A stretch of DNA of 64,000 nucleotides from Lepidostoma basale (GCA_022606425.2 JAHDVF020000504.1:806001-870000), one strand, 5' to 3'. Counted from the stretch's first letter, positions 1-12,764 are shown. A program made the numbers and translations. The notes: generated by a model from the letters alone, not told the origin.

Positions 1-1300
1 TGAACCCAGAACCAATGCACTTACCAATCGGTCAGAAAACATCTATCTCTAATACATATTATTGATTTATTTTCTTCTCTTGTTTTTCTAATTGTACTAC
101 AATGTTTCTTTTTGCTTATTTATTTAAATATTGTTCCTTTTTTTTTTTAATAGTAATTATAAACGAATTGGAAAATATAATACAGGTATATGTTGTGTTT
201 ATGATTTTTTAAATAAATTGAAATATAAATTTTACAATTTATGCAAAAATCCAATGTTTGTCATTCCAAAAAAAACATAAATCTTTCACGGTAGATTTTT
301 TTTTAAAATATTTATTTATACTTCATACACAGAATGCGTATTTATATTGAACATATTTTTTATTTTTTTATTTTTCATTAAAATATTGATGGTTCTACAC
401 TGAGGTAGAACGTCTGCGATCCAAAACACTAGTGAAAATTTTAGAAAAAAAAAATTTAAATACACATTTTTTTAAAAGGGTTTAAAACGTCAAATGAAGA
501 TCGATTCACCTGATATTAGAAATTTTAAATTAAAAAAAATGTTTTGTGAAAAAGAAATAAAAATAGTTAGCTTTTGTACAGAGGAGGTAGCTGCTTCTTA
601 TCGAGTAATTTAAAATAATGAATTAAATAATCACAAAAAATATATATTTCAAGTGTTGAACTGCATAAGAAACTGGATCAATCTTTGAAGAGTAAATAAT
701 TGTACGCTTGGACCCCAAAATATTGTTTATTTTTTAACATATAAGTAATTACAAATACACTTAAATATGCCGACTGTGAATTGGTCTTCCACAAAAAATT
801 CTTAAGGTAAAAAATAATCAAACGGATACCGGTATATGCATGAAAAGATTGGGAGACATCTATCACACAAACCCTCGCATAATGGTAGTGACAAATTTAA
901 TGTGAAAAGAAGAGAAACAAGGGTTGACAGCATATGTTTGGAGCGGACTGGGGTCGAGAGGGGTAATTCTCCTTTTGTCTAAAGGTCGTATTATTACCGT
1001 ATTTTAACATAATCCAGAATTTTGAAGGGCACACAAAAGTAATACGTGGGTGATTCATTATCTAAATTCACACTTTTTCTTCTACTTTTTACTTGTTATA
1101 TAAGGATCACCTGACTCTAACATGGAACAAAGTTCACATTAAATCTCACGCAATATATGTGTTGTAATATAGGGTCAAAGCACTAATGAATGACCGTTTA
1201 AGGTTCAGCTTGTACCTACTGAAATCCACATTAAAGGCATTAATTAAAACAATGAAAAACACATTGACTTCTCTAAATTCTCTAACTTTTTTTATTGAAA
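1..1300. other. AT-rich non-coding stretch
   Basis: No exon, RNA gene or known repeat recognised. Only short poly-A/T runs and a small hairpin (GTTCTAC...GTAGAAC near 390-410). Presumably an intron of the channel gene or its upstream flank. Confidence 0.5.
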
Positions 1301-1985
1301 CTAACTAACTAACTAACCATCACGCCGTCTCCCCGAAGGGGTAGGCAGAAAGAATGGACTGCCACACCTTTCTTTCCTGACATATTTCTCTCGCTTCCTC
1401 AACATTCATACATCGTGTCATGCACGCGTCGATTTCTCTGACTCCTCACATGGCCGACATTCAATATTTGATTTATTTGATCGTGCCACGTTTTCCTCGG
1501 TCTTCCTCTATTTCTGGTTCCATTTACATCATTAACATATAATTTTTTTACCATTCTTTCTTCATTCATTCTTTCCATATGTCCAAACCATCTTAATGAT
1601 CCTTTCATTATTTTGTTCATGACACCATCATTCGCACCGCATTCACTTCTTATATTTTCATTCGACACTCTATCATACACAGAATATCCACACATTCGTC
1701 TAAGAGATCTCATTTCTACTGCATTTATTCTACTTTCATCCTTTCTTTGCCAGTTCCATGCTTCGCTTCCATACATAAGGGTCGGTAGAAGAACACCATT
1801 GTGCACTGCCATTCTAGCTTTTTTGGATAGGTTTTTGTTTGCGATGACAACTTTAAGTGCACCATTCACTTTGTTGCCTGCTCCAACCCTTCTTTCAATA
1901 TCCCTCTCCACTCTCCCATCTCTTGTAAACATACTACCTAAATACACAAACTCAACGACTTGCTCCAAGTTTTCACCATATGAAA
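1301..1985 (-). mobile_element. RTE-like LINE, 3' end, 5'-truncated
   Basis: The minus strand encodes the C-terminal region of an RTE-type reverse transcriptase: [88 protein letters not shown]. It ends in (GTTA)n read on the minus strand (1301-1318). The frame is open for 189 codons, so the copy is fairly young, but RT core and endonuclease are missing. Confidence 0.85.
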
Positions 1986-2559
1986 TATGAGTATTACTAT
2001 TAAAATTAATATTTCTCTAAAAAACAGCACAATCACCAGTAAATGACTACTTCAGGTTATATTGATACAATACATAGATTTTGTTACATTGTCGCATTAT
2101 GAAACACCCTAACATATAAACATATGTAAATATTCAAAGAATTGCATAAGAAATAACATTAAGAAAAAAACACTTACCACACTTTTCCTTATATAAAACT
2201 ACTAACAATCTGAAAACAACAACGGGAAGACGCACTTTTACCGTTTGACAAGGCACAGTTCAAAACGGATAGTTTTGTTTCTTACCAACAGTTGTCTCTG
2301 CCTACCTCTTTTGTCATAGTTTCTTGGGATTAAAGTTTTTTGACTGGACACATAGAGCAATTCTTATTATATCTTGTTTTATTAACCAACGGTCATTTAC
2401 TGGGGGGCGGTCAAATACTGGTGCTTTCACCCTAAAGAGGACGGACTGCCGCTCTTTTATTATTTGTCATACATTTTTCGATTTGTCTTAATTCAATCAG
2501 CGTATCATATATGCTAATGCTTTTTTCTATAAAATTATTATCAAGCGTTGCTTCAAACA

Positions 2560-3556
2560 AGCTTATATGTATTTCATTGACTTAACTAAGGCGTTTGATA
2601 GAGTATTGCTTAGAGACATTGTCCATATCCTTTTAGAAAGAGGTATATCATCATCAATAATAAAAACAATACAAGACCTTAACACTAACGGAAAAATGAT
2701 CATTAAAGCAGATGGGGAGCTCTCTAGGAAAATACCAAATATATATGGAATAAGACAGGGTGACAGTCTTAGTCATTTCCTTTTTAAACTCATCGTGGAC
2801 TATATCAGAGAGGAGGTCGCATCTCTTAACCTCGGATACAGGATGGGAGAAAAACTCATTAATGTACGTATGCTATGCTGACGATGCAACCATACTGGCA
2901 GAAAGTGAAGACGATCTACAAATAATGATTTATACGTTCCATCTTGCATCTGAGAGTATGATGATATCCGTCGCAAAAACAAAATGTCTAACAATATCCA
3001 GACAGCCTCTCAGATGCAAATTGGTTGTAGACGATAAACCCATAGAACAGGTTATGAAGTTCAGATATCTAGGTGTGGAGGTATCTAGTTGCAGTGAGCT
3101 ATATAATGAATTTAAATAAAGCTGCATTTATCTCCGGATGTCTAAAGGACACTGTCTGGGACAATAAGCTTATGCTAGTGGAAAGCAAAGTTAGAATTTA
3201 TTAAACATGCATCAGGCACATAATGACATACGGAATCGAAGCAAGAGCAGACAATGTAAGAACCAAACATATCTTAAGAGTAGCATAAATGAGAACATTG
3301 CGACCTATTGTGGGGGGAACCCTTAGAGATAGGATACCCAATGAAGAAATTCGCAAATCCTGCAAAATTGAAGACATAGTGCGATGGTATAGGCAGAGAA
3401 GACGATTCTGGAGGGACCACATCGAGAGAATGGATCCAGCAAGAATTCCTAATATCGTGATGCACGAGACTCCAGAGGGCCGTCGACCACAAGGACGACC
3501 ACCACAAAGATGGAGAGAAGGCTGGTCGTCTTCATCACAGGAAGAAAGTTGATATC
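2560..3556 (+). pseudogene. LINE reverse transcriptase remnant, RT core to 3' end
   Basis: FIDLTKAFDRV and IRQGDSLSHFLF in one frame, then a frameshift near 2870 into CYADDATILAESEDDLQIM (the YADD catalytic box) and MKFRYLGVEV. Further stops at about 3120-3290, then GTLRDRIPNEEIRKSCKIED and GRPPQRWREGWSSSSQEES. One decayed element in consecutive pieces. Confidence 0.82.
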
Positions 3557-3609
3557 CTGCATAAACATATCGCAAGATCTACAATCAGAATAGTAGAAGA
3601 ACAATAAGT

Positions 3610-4042
3610 AATAATAATATTTGACGATACGCATCTACAAGACCTGTGTGCGACCAATCCTCACATATGGCATTGAATCGAGGGCAGATACTGTCAAGAC
3701 AAAGAGCATGCTCAGGACAACCGAGATGAAAACGCTCCGCGCTATAGCTGGCAAGACCCTACGTGATCGAGTTAGGAATACAGCAATCCGAGAAATCTGC
3801 GAGGTCGAAGATGTGGTCAGATGGGGACGTCAAAGACGGCGATACTGGCATGAACACGTAGAAAGGATGAGCTCAAATAGAATACCACACATAGCTCTCC
3901 ATGGAACGCCAAACGGACAACGCCGACCAGGAAGACCCCCGAAACGGTGGAGAGAAAGCTGGAGTTCAGCATCTCAAGAGGACCCGCCTGAAATAACAGA
4001 CTCCTGAGTCTACAAAAAGGGAAGAAGAAGAAGAAGAATATT
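3610..4042 (+). mobile_element. LINE 3' end with (GAA)n tail
   Basis: An open stretch encoding CVRPILTYGIESRADTVKTK, TLRAIAGKTLRDRVRNTAIR and GRPPKRWRESWSSASQE, stop at 4005-4007, then AAGGGAAGAAGAAGAAG as tail. Related to, but distinct from, the copy just upstream. Confidence 0.82.
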
Positions 4043-6090
4043 TGACTCTAGCCACTGAAAAAGACAAGTCATAATCGATTCATATAACGTAAGTGAAAAG
4101 TGGGAGTTCATAACAAATTTAATAAATACTTCAATTGAAGTTGTGCAACATTAAAAAAAACAGAGAAATATAAATTTCCGTTACGAAACTGTTCTCATCT
4201 TCAATAAAATATGAGAAATGAAAATTCCTTCTCAATCGCATGCAATCTTCAAAAGATTTGCAGCCAGTAATGCGCACGAAGCAATCTTAGATTATTGTTT
4301 CAATTTAGTTCCTTGTATAATTCTTTTGTTCTTTGCATTTCTCAGAGAATAACTCTGCAGGAATGTTTTACAACGAGGAAGATGCGCATTTGTTTGAATT
4401 CAATAGCAGAGTTTGTCAAGTGGGGTTCGCATTTTACTATTCTCCTTCCTTTCTATAGAAAAATATTTTCTGTTTTCCAGGGGTTGCTCCTCTTATGAGG
4501 TGAATTCCAAGCTGTCCTTCCACTTTCAAGGAGGTCTTTTAATTTAGTGCAATATAGGAGATTTACGTTTTACTCTGATTCAATAAAGTCTCAGTCACAT
4601 AAATTTTCCAATTAATAATTATATCGTTTTAATTCAAAAATAAATATCACTTAAGATAATGTAAAAATTTTATATGGATAACATGTTTTTGCCTGTCTAA
4701 GGTATTATCAAATGTGACATTTGATAATGCCCCAGACATGCGAAACATGCCATTTACATAAAGAAAACAGACGTTTTCATTCGTATTAATTATCATATGG
4801 TTTAAAATAATGTGCTAATTTCAATTAATGCTCGACTTTTATACTACCACAGCAAGCGAAAAATTTAAGAAGGTACACATATACGAGTATAAAAACATTG
4901 CCTTTTATTTAGATAAATATATATAAATTTTTATTTAATTTACGCTTTAAACACTAAGAACACTAATAGGAACAATTCATTCAAATTTTAAACGAAATTG
5001 GTCTAGTAGTTTTTGAGTATATAGTGAACACATGTCTTATTCTGACACTGCTTTTTATTCATATACTCGTAAATATATAATTGCATAATTCATAAATTTG
5101 TAATCTATTACTCTGACAGGACCGCTATTATACTTCAGAATTATTAAATGTTTTAATTTTGATACACTCATGTTATAAATTTCACAATTTACTAATTATT
5201 TTAATGATATTTTCTGGCATTCTCATAAAAAATAATGAATAATTTCTGACACGTACGAGTATAACATTTAATAACAAATTTATCGATTTTTTTATGAACC
5301 AATACAATGTTTTTTCAACTTCTGAGTTCATTTTATAAAGAATTTATAAACTATTTAAATATTTTTATAGTTTATATAGTTCTCCAAAAGATGAAGGTAT
5401 AAAGCCTTCGAAACATGTCACGATTAATAAACTCAAAAGTAGAAAAAACAGTGTTTTATTCGTATGAAGTTCGTCATTATGGAATTCCACAGTGTTCATG
5501 CTTTAAGTTTATCAAAAAATACGTGATTAAATTGAGAGTCACTGAAAAATCTAGAGATTAATAAGGCTATCCTTCTACTATTGCAAAGCAACTTGTTACG
5601 AAGACTGATTCCAAGAGATTTGTCTATCAAAATAACAAATGATTATTTCTTCGTACTCCCTTCAAATTCAAGGATACACTGCCACTGGGAAAATTGCATT
5701 TCCATTTCCCACTCCAGCGCTCCATGGAAATATTTTTAATAACGTGCAAAATAGTTTTCACTGAAAATATACAATATATCTTTTGGTGTAATATGCTAAA
5801 AGATTTTAGTTGATTACTAGGATTATATTCGAAATTCAAAATTTATATTTGTTTTCTATTGGCCTGATAATAATAGCTTTTAATATTACATGTTAGAAAT
5901 TTTGTATTTGAATTTGTTCTATTATTTTTATTTAAGCTTTTGTACTGTGTCGCAATGCTTTGTCCTATATGGCGTTCCAGAATTATTTTGCGAAAGCTCA
6001 AGCTTCAAATATTTAACAGTAGCGTTAAGAGTGTAAAGCTTGGTTGTGAGACTTGGAAATCTACCAAGGACGTTATTAGAAAACTTATTA
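4043..6090. other. AT-rich stretch with two hammerhead-like repeats
   Basis: No gene recognised. Contains the family-4 head-to-head hammerhead-like pair (4681-4751) and a family-3-like motif (5388-5419). Open frames at 4295 and 5627 have no recognisable protein content. Confidence 0.5.
4681..4751. ncRNA. Head-to-head hammerhead-like pair, family 4
   Basis: TTATCAA (minus TTGATAA, 4705-4711) and TTGATAA (4721-4727) sit back to back; each is followed outward by GCC-type stem remains and AAACATG. The cleavage triplet of the plus copy is damaged (GCC). Confidence 0.5.
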
Positions 6091-6091
6091 T

Positions 6092-6490
6092 TCTTCTTCT
6101 TCTTCTCCTTATAGACCTTTGGTCTGTTCCTGAAATCAGGCTGGCCTCTCTTGGGAGGTTGACTCTCAACTATCTCTCCATCTCTTCGGCGGTCTTCCGG
6201 GGGGACGGCAGCCGGCAGGAATCTGATGCGCCACAGCGTGTAGGATTCTGGTGGGATCCATCCTCTGCACGTGCGCATTCTAATATCTTTTGCATTGTCT
6301 GACCCATCTTACGACATCCTCCACCTTGCGGATCTCGAGGATGGCCGTGTTCCTCACCCTATCTCGAATAGTCCTTCCTGCTATTATCCTCAACGTCCTC
6401 ATCTCTGCCACCCGTTCTTTAGCCTTCGTTCTTGTGGTATCCGCTCTGGTCTCAATGCTTTATGTCAGTATAGGCCTTACGCAGGTTTAA
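6092..6490 (-). mobile_element. LINE 3' end fragment, (GAA)n tail
   Basis: On the minus strand, decayed TRPSSRSARW and RMRTCRGWIPPESYTLWRIR lead to a (GAA)n tail (TTC repeats at about 6092-6110 on the + strand). Same family as 3610-4042, with several frame breaks. Confidence 0.7.
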
Positions 6491-6824
6491 TATATTCTGA
6501 CCTTATTGTCAGTTCTCATATACTTGTTTTTCCATATTATATCCTTGAGACAACCTGCTACCGCCAAAGCCTTGTTGACTTGTCCTATTGTTTCACTGAA
6601 AAGATCATTTTGACTGAGCAGATCCACTCCCAGATATTAAAACTTTGCAACCTGTTCCTACATTCTGTCATTTAAGGATAACCTGCATCCTAAGGGTTCT
6701 TTTGAGAAGAAAGTTGAAAACTCTAGCTGTTTAAAAATAGGTGCTTTTGCTCAATATCCAAGATATTTGGTCTCAAATAATGTCAAATGTCGTTACTTGG
6801 CTATGGTAGGAAAAAGGTCAATCA

Positions 6825-7110
6825 GAAAAAAAGTCGCTAGACGCAAATGCCTGAGAATCGGACACACCCTGGGACGGAACCCAGCCTGCATCACCCAGGG
6901 ATACTAGATCGGTGAATCTGAAAATAAATCTGAAAAGAGAAAGCAAGGCAGACCTAGGGTTACCTGGAGAAAAACCCTGCAGGACGAGGTTAAAGCAGCA
7001 GGCCTCATTTGATATGATGTTAAGCATCAGGCGTGTGATAGAGTCGGGTGGAGAAGGTTCCTAAGGCCCTATGCGTCACAGAGGTGTGACAGAATAAGAA
7101 TAAGAAGTAG
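6825..7110 (+). mobile_element. LINE 3' end fragment (KQGRPRVTW type)
   Basis: Frames contain [20 protein letters not shown], then [20 protein letters not shown], typical C-terminal LINE text. A relative lies inverted at 50030-50215. Confidence 0.65.
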
Positions 7111-7549
7111 ATTGTACTTTATGTAAATATGTCTTATACATTTCGTTACGTTTTAGAAAGTAAGGGATGGAAGCATTTAACACACTGATAAAATGGAATG
7201 AATCTAGAATATAAGACGTTTTTAAAAAAGGTTTTTGTTTAAAGTTTTCATAATTCGCCCTTTAATATTCGTTGACATTGTACTAACCCAAATCACTTAC
7301 CCTAAAGGTATAATTATTTACTATAATACATGACATCAAAGGCTCTTTAAGTAACAATTTCAAAGAGCAATTTGCGGCGTTTGGTCACGTTTTTGGAATT
7401 TTAAGATTCATATACAAATGTGTTTATTTATTAGGTGATTTCTTATTTATCATAACTGTAGCATTGTCGCGTATCAAAGTATAAAGAATTAATAAAAATA
7501 TCGTTTCATACACATTTTTAAGTCTAACTCTCACCACTTGGTATACACG

Positions 7550-8203
7550 AGCGCGAGAGAGACAACAAGAGATGGAAAACAAGAGATGGAAAAATGGAGA
7601 AAGATATCGAAAGAATGGTTGGAGCTGGAAACAAAATAAATGGTGCACTCAAAGTCATTACCGCAAATGTGTAGAAAAATATCAACTGAAGCAAAGTAGG
7701 CAGTGCACAATGGAGTTCTAGTGCCGACCCTTATGTATGGAAGTGAAGCTTGGAGTTGGCAGAAGAAGGATGAAAGTAGGATAAATGCCGTAGAAATTAG
7801 GTCACTAAGAAGGATGTGCGGAAAACAATGTATGATGAAGTAAGAAAGGAATGTAAGGCGGAGAAATGCGTGATAAATAAAATTAAGAAAGGGTCACTAA
7901 GATGGTTTGGACAAATGGAACGAATGTACGAGGGAAGAATGGTTAAAAATCTATATGCAAGTAGTGTGAATGGGAAAAGAAGTCGTGGAAAGCCAAGGAA
8001 GACATGGTATGACCAAATTAATAAATTACTGATAGGCGGCCATGTTCGAAGTAAAAACAATCGACGAGCGTGCATGTCACGATGTGTGAATGTAGAAGAG
8101 GCGCGAGAATTATGCCAGGATAGAACAATGTGTCGATCCATCATCTCTGCCTACCCCTACGGGGAAACGGCGTGATGGTTAGTTAGTTAGTTAGTTAGTT
8201 TAG
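7550..8203 (+). mobile_element. RTE-like LINE 3' end
   Basis: VGAGNKINGALKVI, then after stops a 119-codon open part: [40 protein letters not shown], ending SAYPYGETA at a TGA that overlaps the start of the (GTTA)n tail (8174-8203). Confidence 0.85.
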
Positions 8204-8854
8204 CACATGACCCAAATATGAGACCTTCCTAACTTTACACTCGACAGCTCTCTATTGACTTTGTCTCTCTGTAGTACGTCTGCATCACTGACCCTATCGG
8301 TCCACGGTATACGGAGCATTCTGTCAACATCTTCTTAAATCTCAAATCTCAAATGCCTCCGACTGGTTCATTACATTCACTTCAAGAAACGATTAATCAG
8401 TGTAATACAATTAATCATATTTATGTTGAACATATCACAAAAAATATCGCATTTTCATATGCGTAGGAAAGCTATAGACCGATTACATTAATATTTGAAT
8501 TACAGCAAAAAGTAAATTTCTTCTCATATTTCCATAATATATTACCAATAAAGGGCTGTTAAACCATACTTATCGGTATTATACAATCCCAAGGATTTTC
8601 GTCTGATTTTATCTGTACTTTTTTATTTATGTTAAAGTGATTCTCGAACGTGATTTGAATTTGAAATCTCAAAGTTGTGTAACGTGTGCCGCCATATTCC
8701 TGAATGGAAAACGACATTTAGGGTTGTTATGAATGCATATTTATGAGCTGTTTTTATACCTTCAAATACAGAGTTTAAAAAAGTTCTTGTTTAACGACAA
8801 ATACACATATATACATTTTTTTAACATTAGCGTAAATGGTGAAAATTTGATGCA

Positions 8855-9043
8855 AGTAGATGAGTTCGTGTATTTGGGTAGTATGTTTACAAAAAACAAT
8901 CAAATTAAATAGACGTGCGTGCTTGACACGATGTATGAATGTTGAGGAATGAGAAATATGTCAGAAAGAAAAGTGTGGCAGTCCATTATTTTTGCCTACC
9001 CCTTCGGGGAGACGGCATGATGGTAAGTTAGTTAGTTAGTTTA
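8855..9043 (+). mobile_element. RTE-like LINE 3' end, internally deleted
   Basis: [12 protein letters not shown] is joined directly to [13 protein letters not shown] and the CCCCTTCGGGGAGACGG 3' end plus GTTA tail. Most of the C-terminal region is deleted. Confidence 0.75.
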
Positions 9044-9164
9044 CTTTATTTTAATTTAAAATGTTCTTTGCACTTTTTATTTTTTTATGTCTTAATCGTG
9101 TATTCATTTATTTCATTTATTTCGTATGAAGCACCTCCTAAAAAACGGCGTGATGGTTAGCCAA

Positions 9165-10358
9165 TGATGTTTTCCCAATAATTTTATTCTTTACAAAAAA
9201 TAGGTTTTCTCAAGGCCCTCAAAATAGGCGTTTGTTTCAGTGATGACCTCTTTATTCGACCCAAATCTCTTACCGCCCAGACATTTCTTCAGGTTTAAAA
9301 ACAGGAAATAATCACAGGGGGCTAAATCTAGAGAATTTGCCGGATGGGTTAGCAGTGCGTTGCCCAATTTATGGATTTTTGCCATGGCGAATGCACATGT
9401 GTGCAGCGGTGCATTGTCTTGATGGAACAGCACTTTTTTCCTCGTCAAATGCGGTCGTTTCTGCTTCAAATTAATATCGAATATGTCCAAAAGTTCTGAA
9501 TAATATTTGCCGGTGATTGTTTTACCCTTTTCAGGGTAATCGATGGGAATGACATCGCGTGCACCCCAAAAAATGTGACTATGACCTTGTTGGCCGACAG
9601 ACCCACCTTGGCCTTCTTTGGTGCACGTTCACCCGGAGAAACCCACTGTCTTGAATTTTCCTTAATCTATGGTGTAGTGTGATGGATCCATGTTTCGTCT
9701 ACGATAATGAATCGGCGCAAAAACTCGTTCCAATTGCGTGTAAACATCGCCAAACACTCCTTTGAAGTGGTCACACGGTTGCGCATATGGTCGAGTGTGA
9801 GCAATCGCGGCAGCCATCGCGCGGATAGCTTTTTCATGTCCAAATATATATTAAAAATGTGATGTACCCACTCAGTTGAGATGCCTACAGCCTCAGCCAT
9901 CTCACGCACTTTAATTTTTTGATCGTCTAATACCATTTCATGGATTTAATCGACGATTTCTGGCGTGATGACCTCTTTTGGGCGACCTGAACGTTCGGCA
10001 TCTCTTGTGCTGGTACGACCACAATGGAACTCAGTAAGCTACTTTTTAACCATTTAAATTGATGGTGCAGAGTCCACATAGTATTTATCAAGCCTTTTCT
10101 TGGTTTTGGTGATGGGTTTTTTTTGCAAAAAATAATTCGTAATCAGCACACGAAATTCACTTTTTTTCTATTTTCGTTACAATTCACTTGGTTGTTTGCT
10201 TTCAATGGCTGTCAAATACGAACAAAATGGCACAGCCTTCTTAAAATTGTACAGTTGTCTATTCATAGATGGTAGTTGACGAGAGCAGTATTACATTTAA
10301 GGTTACTGAATGGTTTAAGAAAATTCAAAAAGTCACGGACTTATCAAACCGCCCTCGT
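9165..10358 (-). pseudogene. Mariner (DD34D) transposase remnant
   Basis: Minus-strand pieces: VREMAEAVGISTEWVHHIFN (DNA-binding helix), IIVDETWIHH (first Asp), LFHQDNAPLHT (second Asp) and SLDLAPCDYFLFLNLKK (third Asp). The last two Asp are separated by 34 residues, the mariner hallmark. Frameshifts and stops split the gene. The 5' inverted terminal repeat is visible near 10330-10358; the other end runs into a scrap of RTE tail (9141-9162) and is lost. Confidence 0.85.
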
Positions 10359-10698
10359 AATTACACTTTTTTTTAAGTATCATAAGATACTCTAAGATCC
10401 AACTACAGGCATCCAATTTTTTCATAGTAAAATTCATTTAAAGCATCTCTATACAGGATCTGATACTGAATGTAGGCATTGAAATATTTAACCATCTGAC
10501 TTATGATTCCGTCAGCACTTAAAATAACAAATTAAGGCATTTATGTGGATTTTTTAATTAGGGCTACATTTGATTAAAATAAATGTTGACTCTGTATGTT
10601 CCCGCCTGAGTTTACAAATTAAATGAATGATTATTAAAACAGATCAGCGAAATGCCGTTTCACCACGTGAGATAAATAAACAATTAATAAATTAAATA

Positions 10699-11062
10699 AC
10701 AACATTTTGAATGTATACAAATTCTTGTAGACAAATACTGGATTTCACCCATTGCGGATAAATTATTTTTATTTTACAAGGATTAATTGTATCTCAATAG
10801 AGACGAAGATGCAAGTTGTTTTCTGGGAACAGAAGGTGGTAGCCGAGGCGTTTACAGGACTTATGACCTGTCATTGGTTGGGTTGAGCGATCGCTTCACG
10901 TTTAACAACATTCCCCATTCCGCCGTTATGACCACCACGTCTGACAAACTTTTTGGAACTTGTATATATGGTAGGTTTGTACACCTATTTTCACATTTTT
11001 TTATCCGGTATTTATTATCCAGTATTTGTCTACAAGAATTTGTATACATTCAAAATGTTGTT
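10699..11062. repeat. Short element with 45-bp terminal inverted repeats
   Basis: The 45 bp at 10699-10743 reappear in exact reverse complement at 11016-11061 (AACAACATTTTGAATGTATA...). Between them is a block also found at 11226-11455, 21940-22235, 26880-27140 and 37815-38080. Open frames inside are conserved between only two copies and match nothing I know, so I treat it as a non-autonomous DNA element. Confidence 0.7.
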
Positions 11063-11455
11063 GTATAAATATAACTGGTACATGCAGGCAAAAAATTGGA
11101 GAGACATCTCCAGGCGAAATCTAGTACTGTATGATTTGCATAGACTTTCACAGTACATTTAATAAAGGTTTTCTGCTTAATGCTTTCTAATCTTAATATA
11201 GATGACGCTAGTGTAGAGTGAACATAAAAATGTGAAAATAGGTGTACAAACCTACCATATATACAAGTTCCAAAAAGTTTGTCAGACGCGGTGGTCATAA
11301 CGGCGGAATGGGGAATGTTGTTAAACGTGAAGCGATCGCTCAACCCAACCAATGACAGGTCATAAGTCCTGTAAGCGCCTCGGCCACCACCTTCTGTTCC
11401 CAGAAAACAACTTGCATCTTCGTCTCTATTGAGATACAATTAATCCTTGTAAAAT
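10771..11455. repeat. Inverted duplication, 230-bp arms
   Basis: 10771-11000 and 11226-11455 are reverse complements of equal length with only three differences by eye, separated by 225 bp. The arms are the core of the element described at 10699-11062. Confidence 0.85.
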
Positions 11456-11559
11456 TAAATAACACTTTGTATTTTCAAAACACTTTATTTAAATAAATAT
11501 TTTGTTGTGTAAATACTTGTCTTGGTGTCGAGAATGTATGAGGTATCCAAGTAGAAGTA

Positions 11560-12165
11560 TTTAATGGTCGGAAAGTCAAAGGTGTTAGTTTTTGAAAAGG
11601 AAGAGCAAATGATATTTTGTAATATAAGTGTAAATGAAGAGAACTTGGAACAGGTGAGGGATGTTGTGTATATAGGTAGGATGTTCACAGAGGATGGCCG
11701 AACGGACAGTGATGTTGAAAGAAGGGTTGGTGAGGGTAACAAAGTGAATAGAGCTTTAAAAGTAGTTATTGGAAACAATAATTTATTAATGAAAGCGAAA
11801 ATGACCGTTCACAATGTTGTTCTGGTCCCAACCTTTATGTATGGAAACCAAGCATGGATCTGGCAGAAGAAAGATGAAAGCACAATAAATGCGGTAGAGA
11901 TGAGGTCCCTAAGACGTATGTGTGGTAGAACAATGTAGAGCGAAAGAAGGCATCATGAACAAAATTATGAAAGGATCGCTGCGTTGATTCGGACATATGG
12001 AGCGCATGGGTGAAGAAAGAATGGTTAAAAATGTATACTTTAACGATGTAAATGGAGTAAGGAGTCGAGGTAGACCGAGGAAAACTTGGAATGACCAAAT
12101 TAATCAAATATTAAAGGTTGGTCATGTCAGAAGCCGGAAGAATCGACGTGCGCGTATGACTCGAA
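11560..12165 (+). mobile_element. RTE-like LINE fragment
   Basis: VGKSKVLVFEKEEQM, RALKVVIGNNNLLMKAKMTV and [14 protein letters not shown] in one frame, a break near 11935, then MERMGEERMVKNVYFNDVNG and [19 protein letters not shown]. No GTTA tail; the 3' end is lost near 12165. Confidence 0.82.
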
Positions 12166-12204
12166 TATTTAGATTTCCTTCAGTAAATAAAAATATAACC
12201 GAAA

Positions 12205-12590
12205 GCATGGGCATGGTATACAAAGCATGTGTCCTCTCATCATGATATATGGGATAGAAGTCAGAGCGATACCAATAGGACACAGAACCTTCTCAGAGTA
12301 GCATAAATGAGAACCCTACGCATCATCATAAGCAGAACCCTTAGAGATCGGATCAGAAATTAGATATTAAGGGGCCTATCTGTGGTGTTGGAGACACTGA
12401 GGTTTAGAAGAAGCAGAAGGTGCATTTGGAGGACTCATAGAGGTTGCATGGGGGATACAAGAATTACCAAAATGTCAAAGATAAAAACCCTAGCAGCAAG
12501 AGACTATCAGGAAGGCCGCCAAAGAGATGGGGAGATAGCTGGACGTCATCGTCCCTGACAGCTCACGGTCACAAACAGGTTATACGACCT
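12205..12590 (+). mobile_element. Decayed LINE 3' fragment
   Basis: Fragments in several frames, the clearest being SGRPPKRWGDSWTSSS near 12500-12560. Same broad family as 2560-3556. Confidence 0.55.
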
Positions 12591-12682
12591 AATCTAAGAA
12601 GATTAACAAATAAAAATAAAACGATTAATTAACTGAACTTTTGAAAAAAAATGTTTAATGAAACAATGTTGTACTTTTTAGA

Positions 12683-12715
12683 AACATATTTCGGATAGTA
12701 CTCATCCTTCTTCAG
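12683..12715 (-). ncRNA. Hammerhead-like motif, family 3
   Basis: Minus strand: CTGAAGA, extra A, stem GGAT/ATCC closing GAGTACT, GAAA, mini-stem AT-AT-GT, then T. Position 7 of the core is variable in known hammerheads, so CTGAAGA fits. It lies 50 bp upstream of exon A. Confidence 0.6.
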
Positions 12716-12764
12716 TGCACAAAGTTTATATTCATTTTAACTGAACTTACATATTTATTTCCAG

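Noticed and set aside
4021..4036. GAA microsatellite as an independent repeat
   Set aside because: It follows a LINE 3' end, and the same tail ends the copies at 6092, 53795 and 57120.
10787..11439. Open frames starting [12 protein letters not shown] on both strands
   Set aside because: They are the same repeat arm read from an inverted duplication; other copies of the repeat have broken frames.
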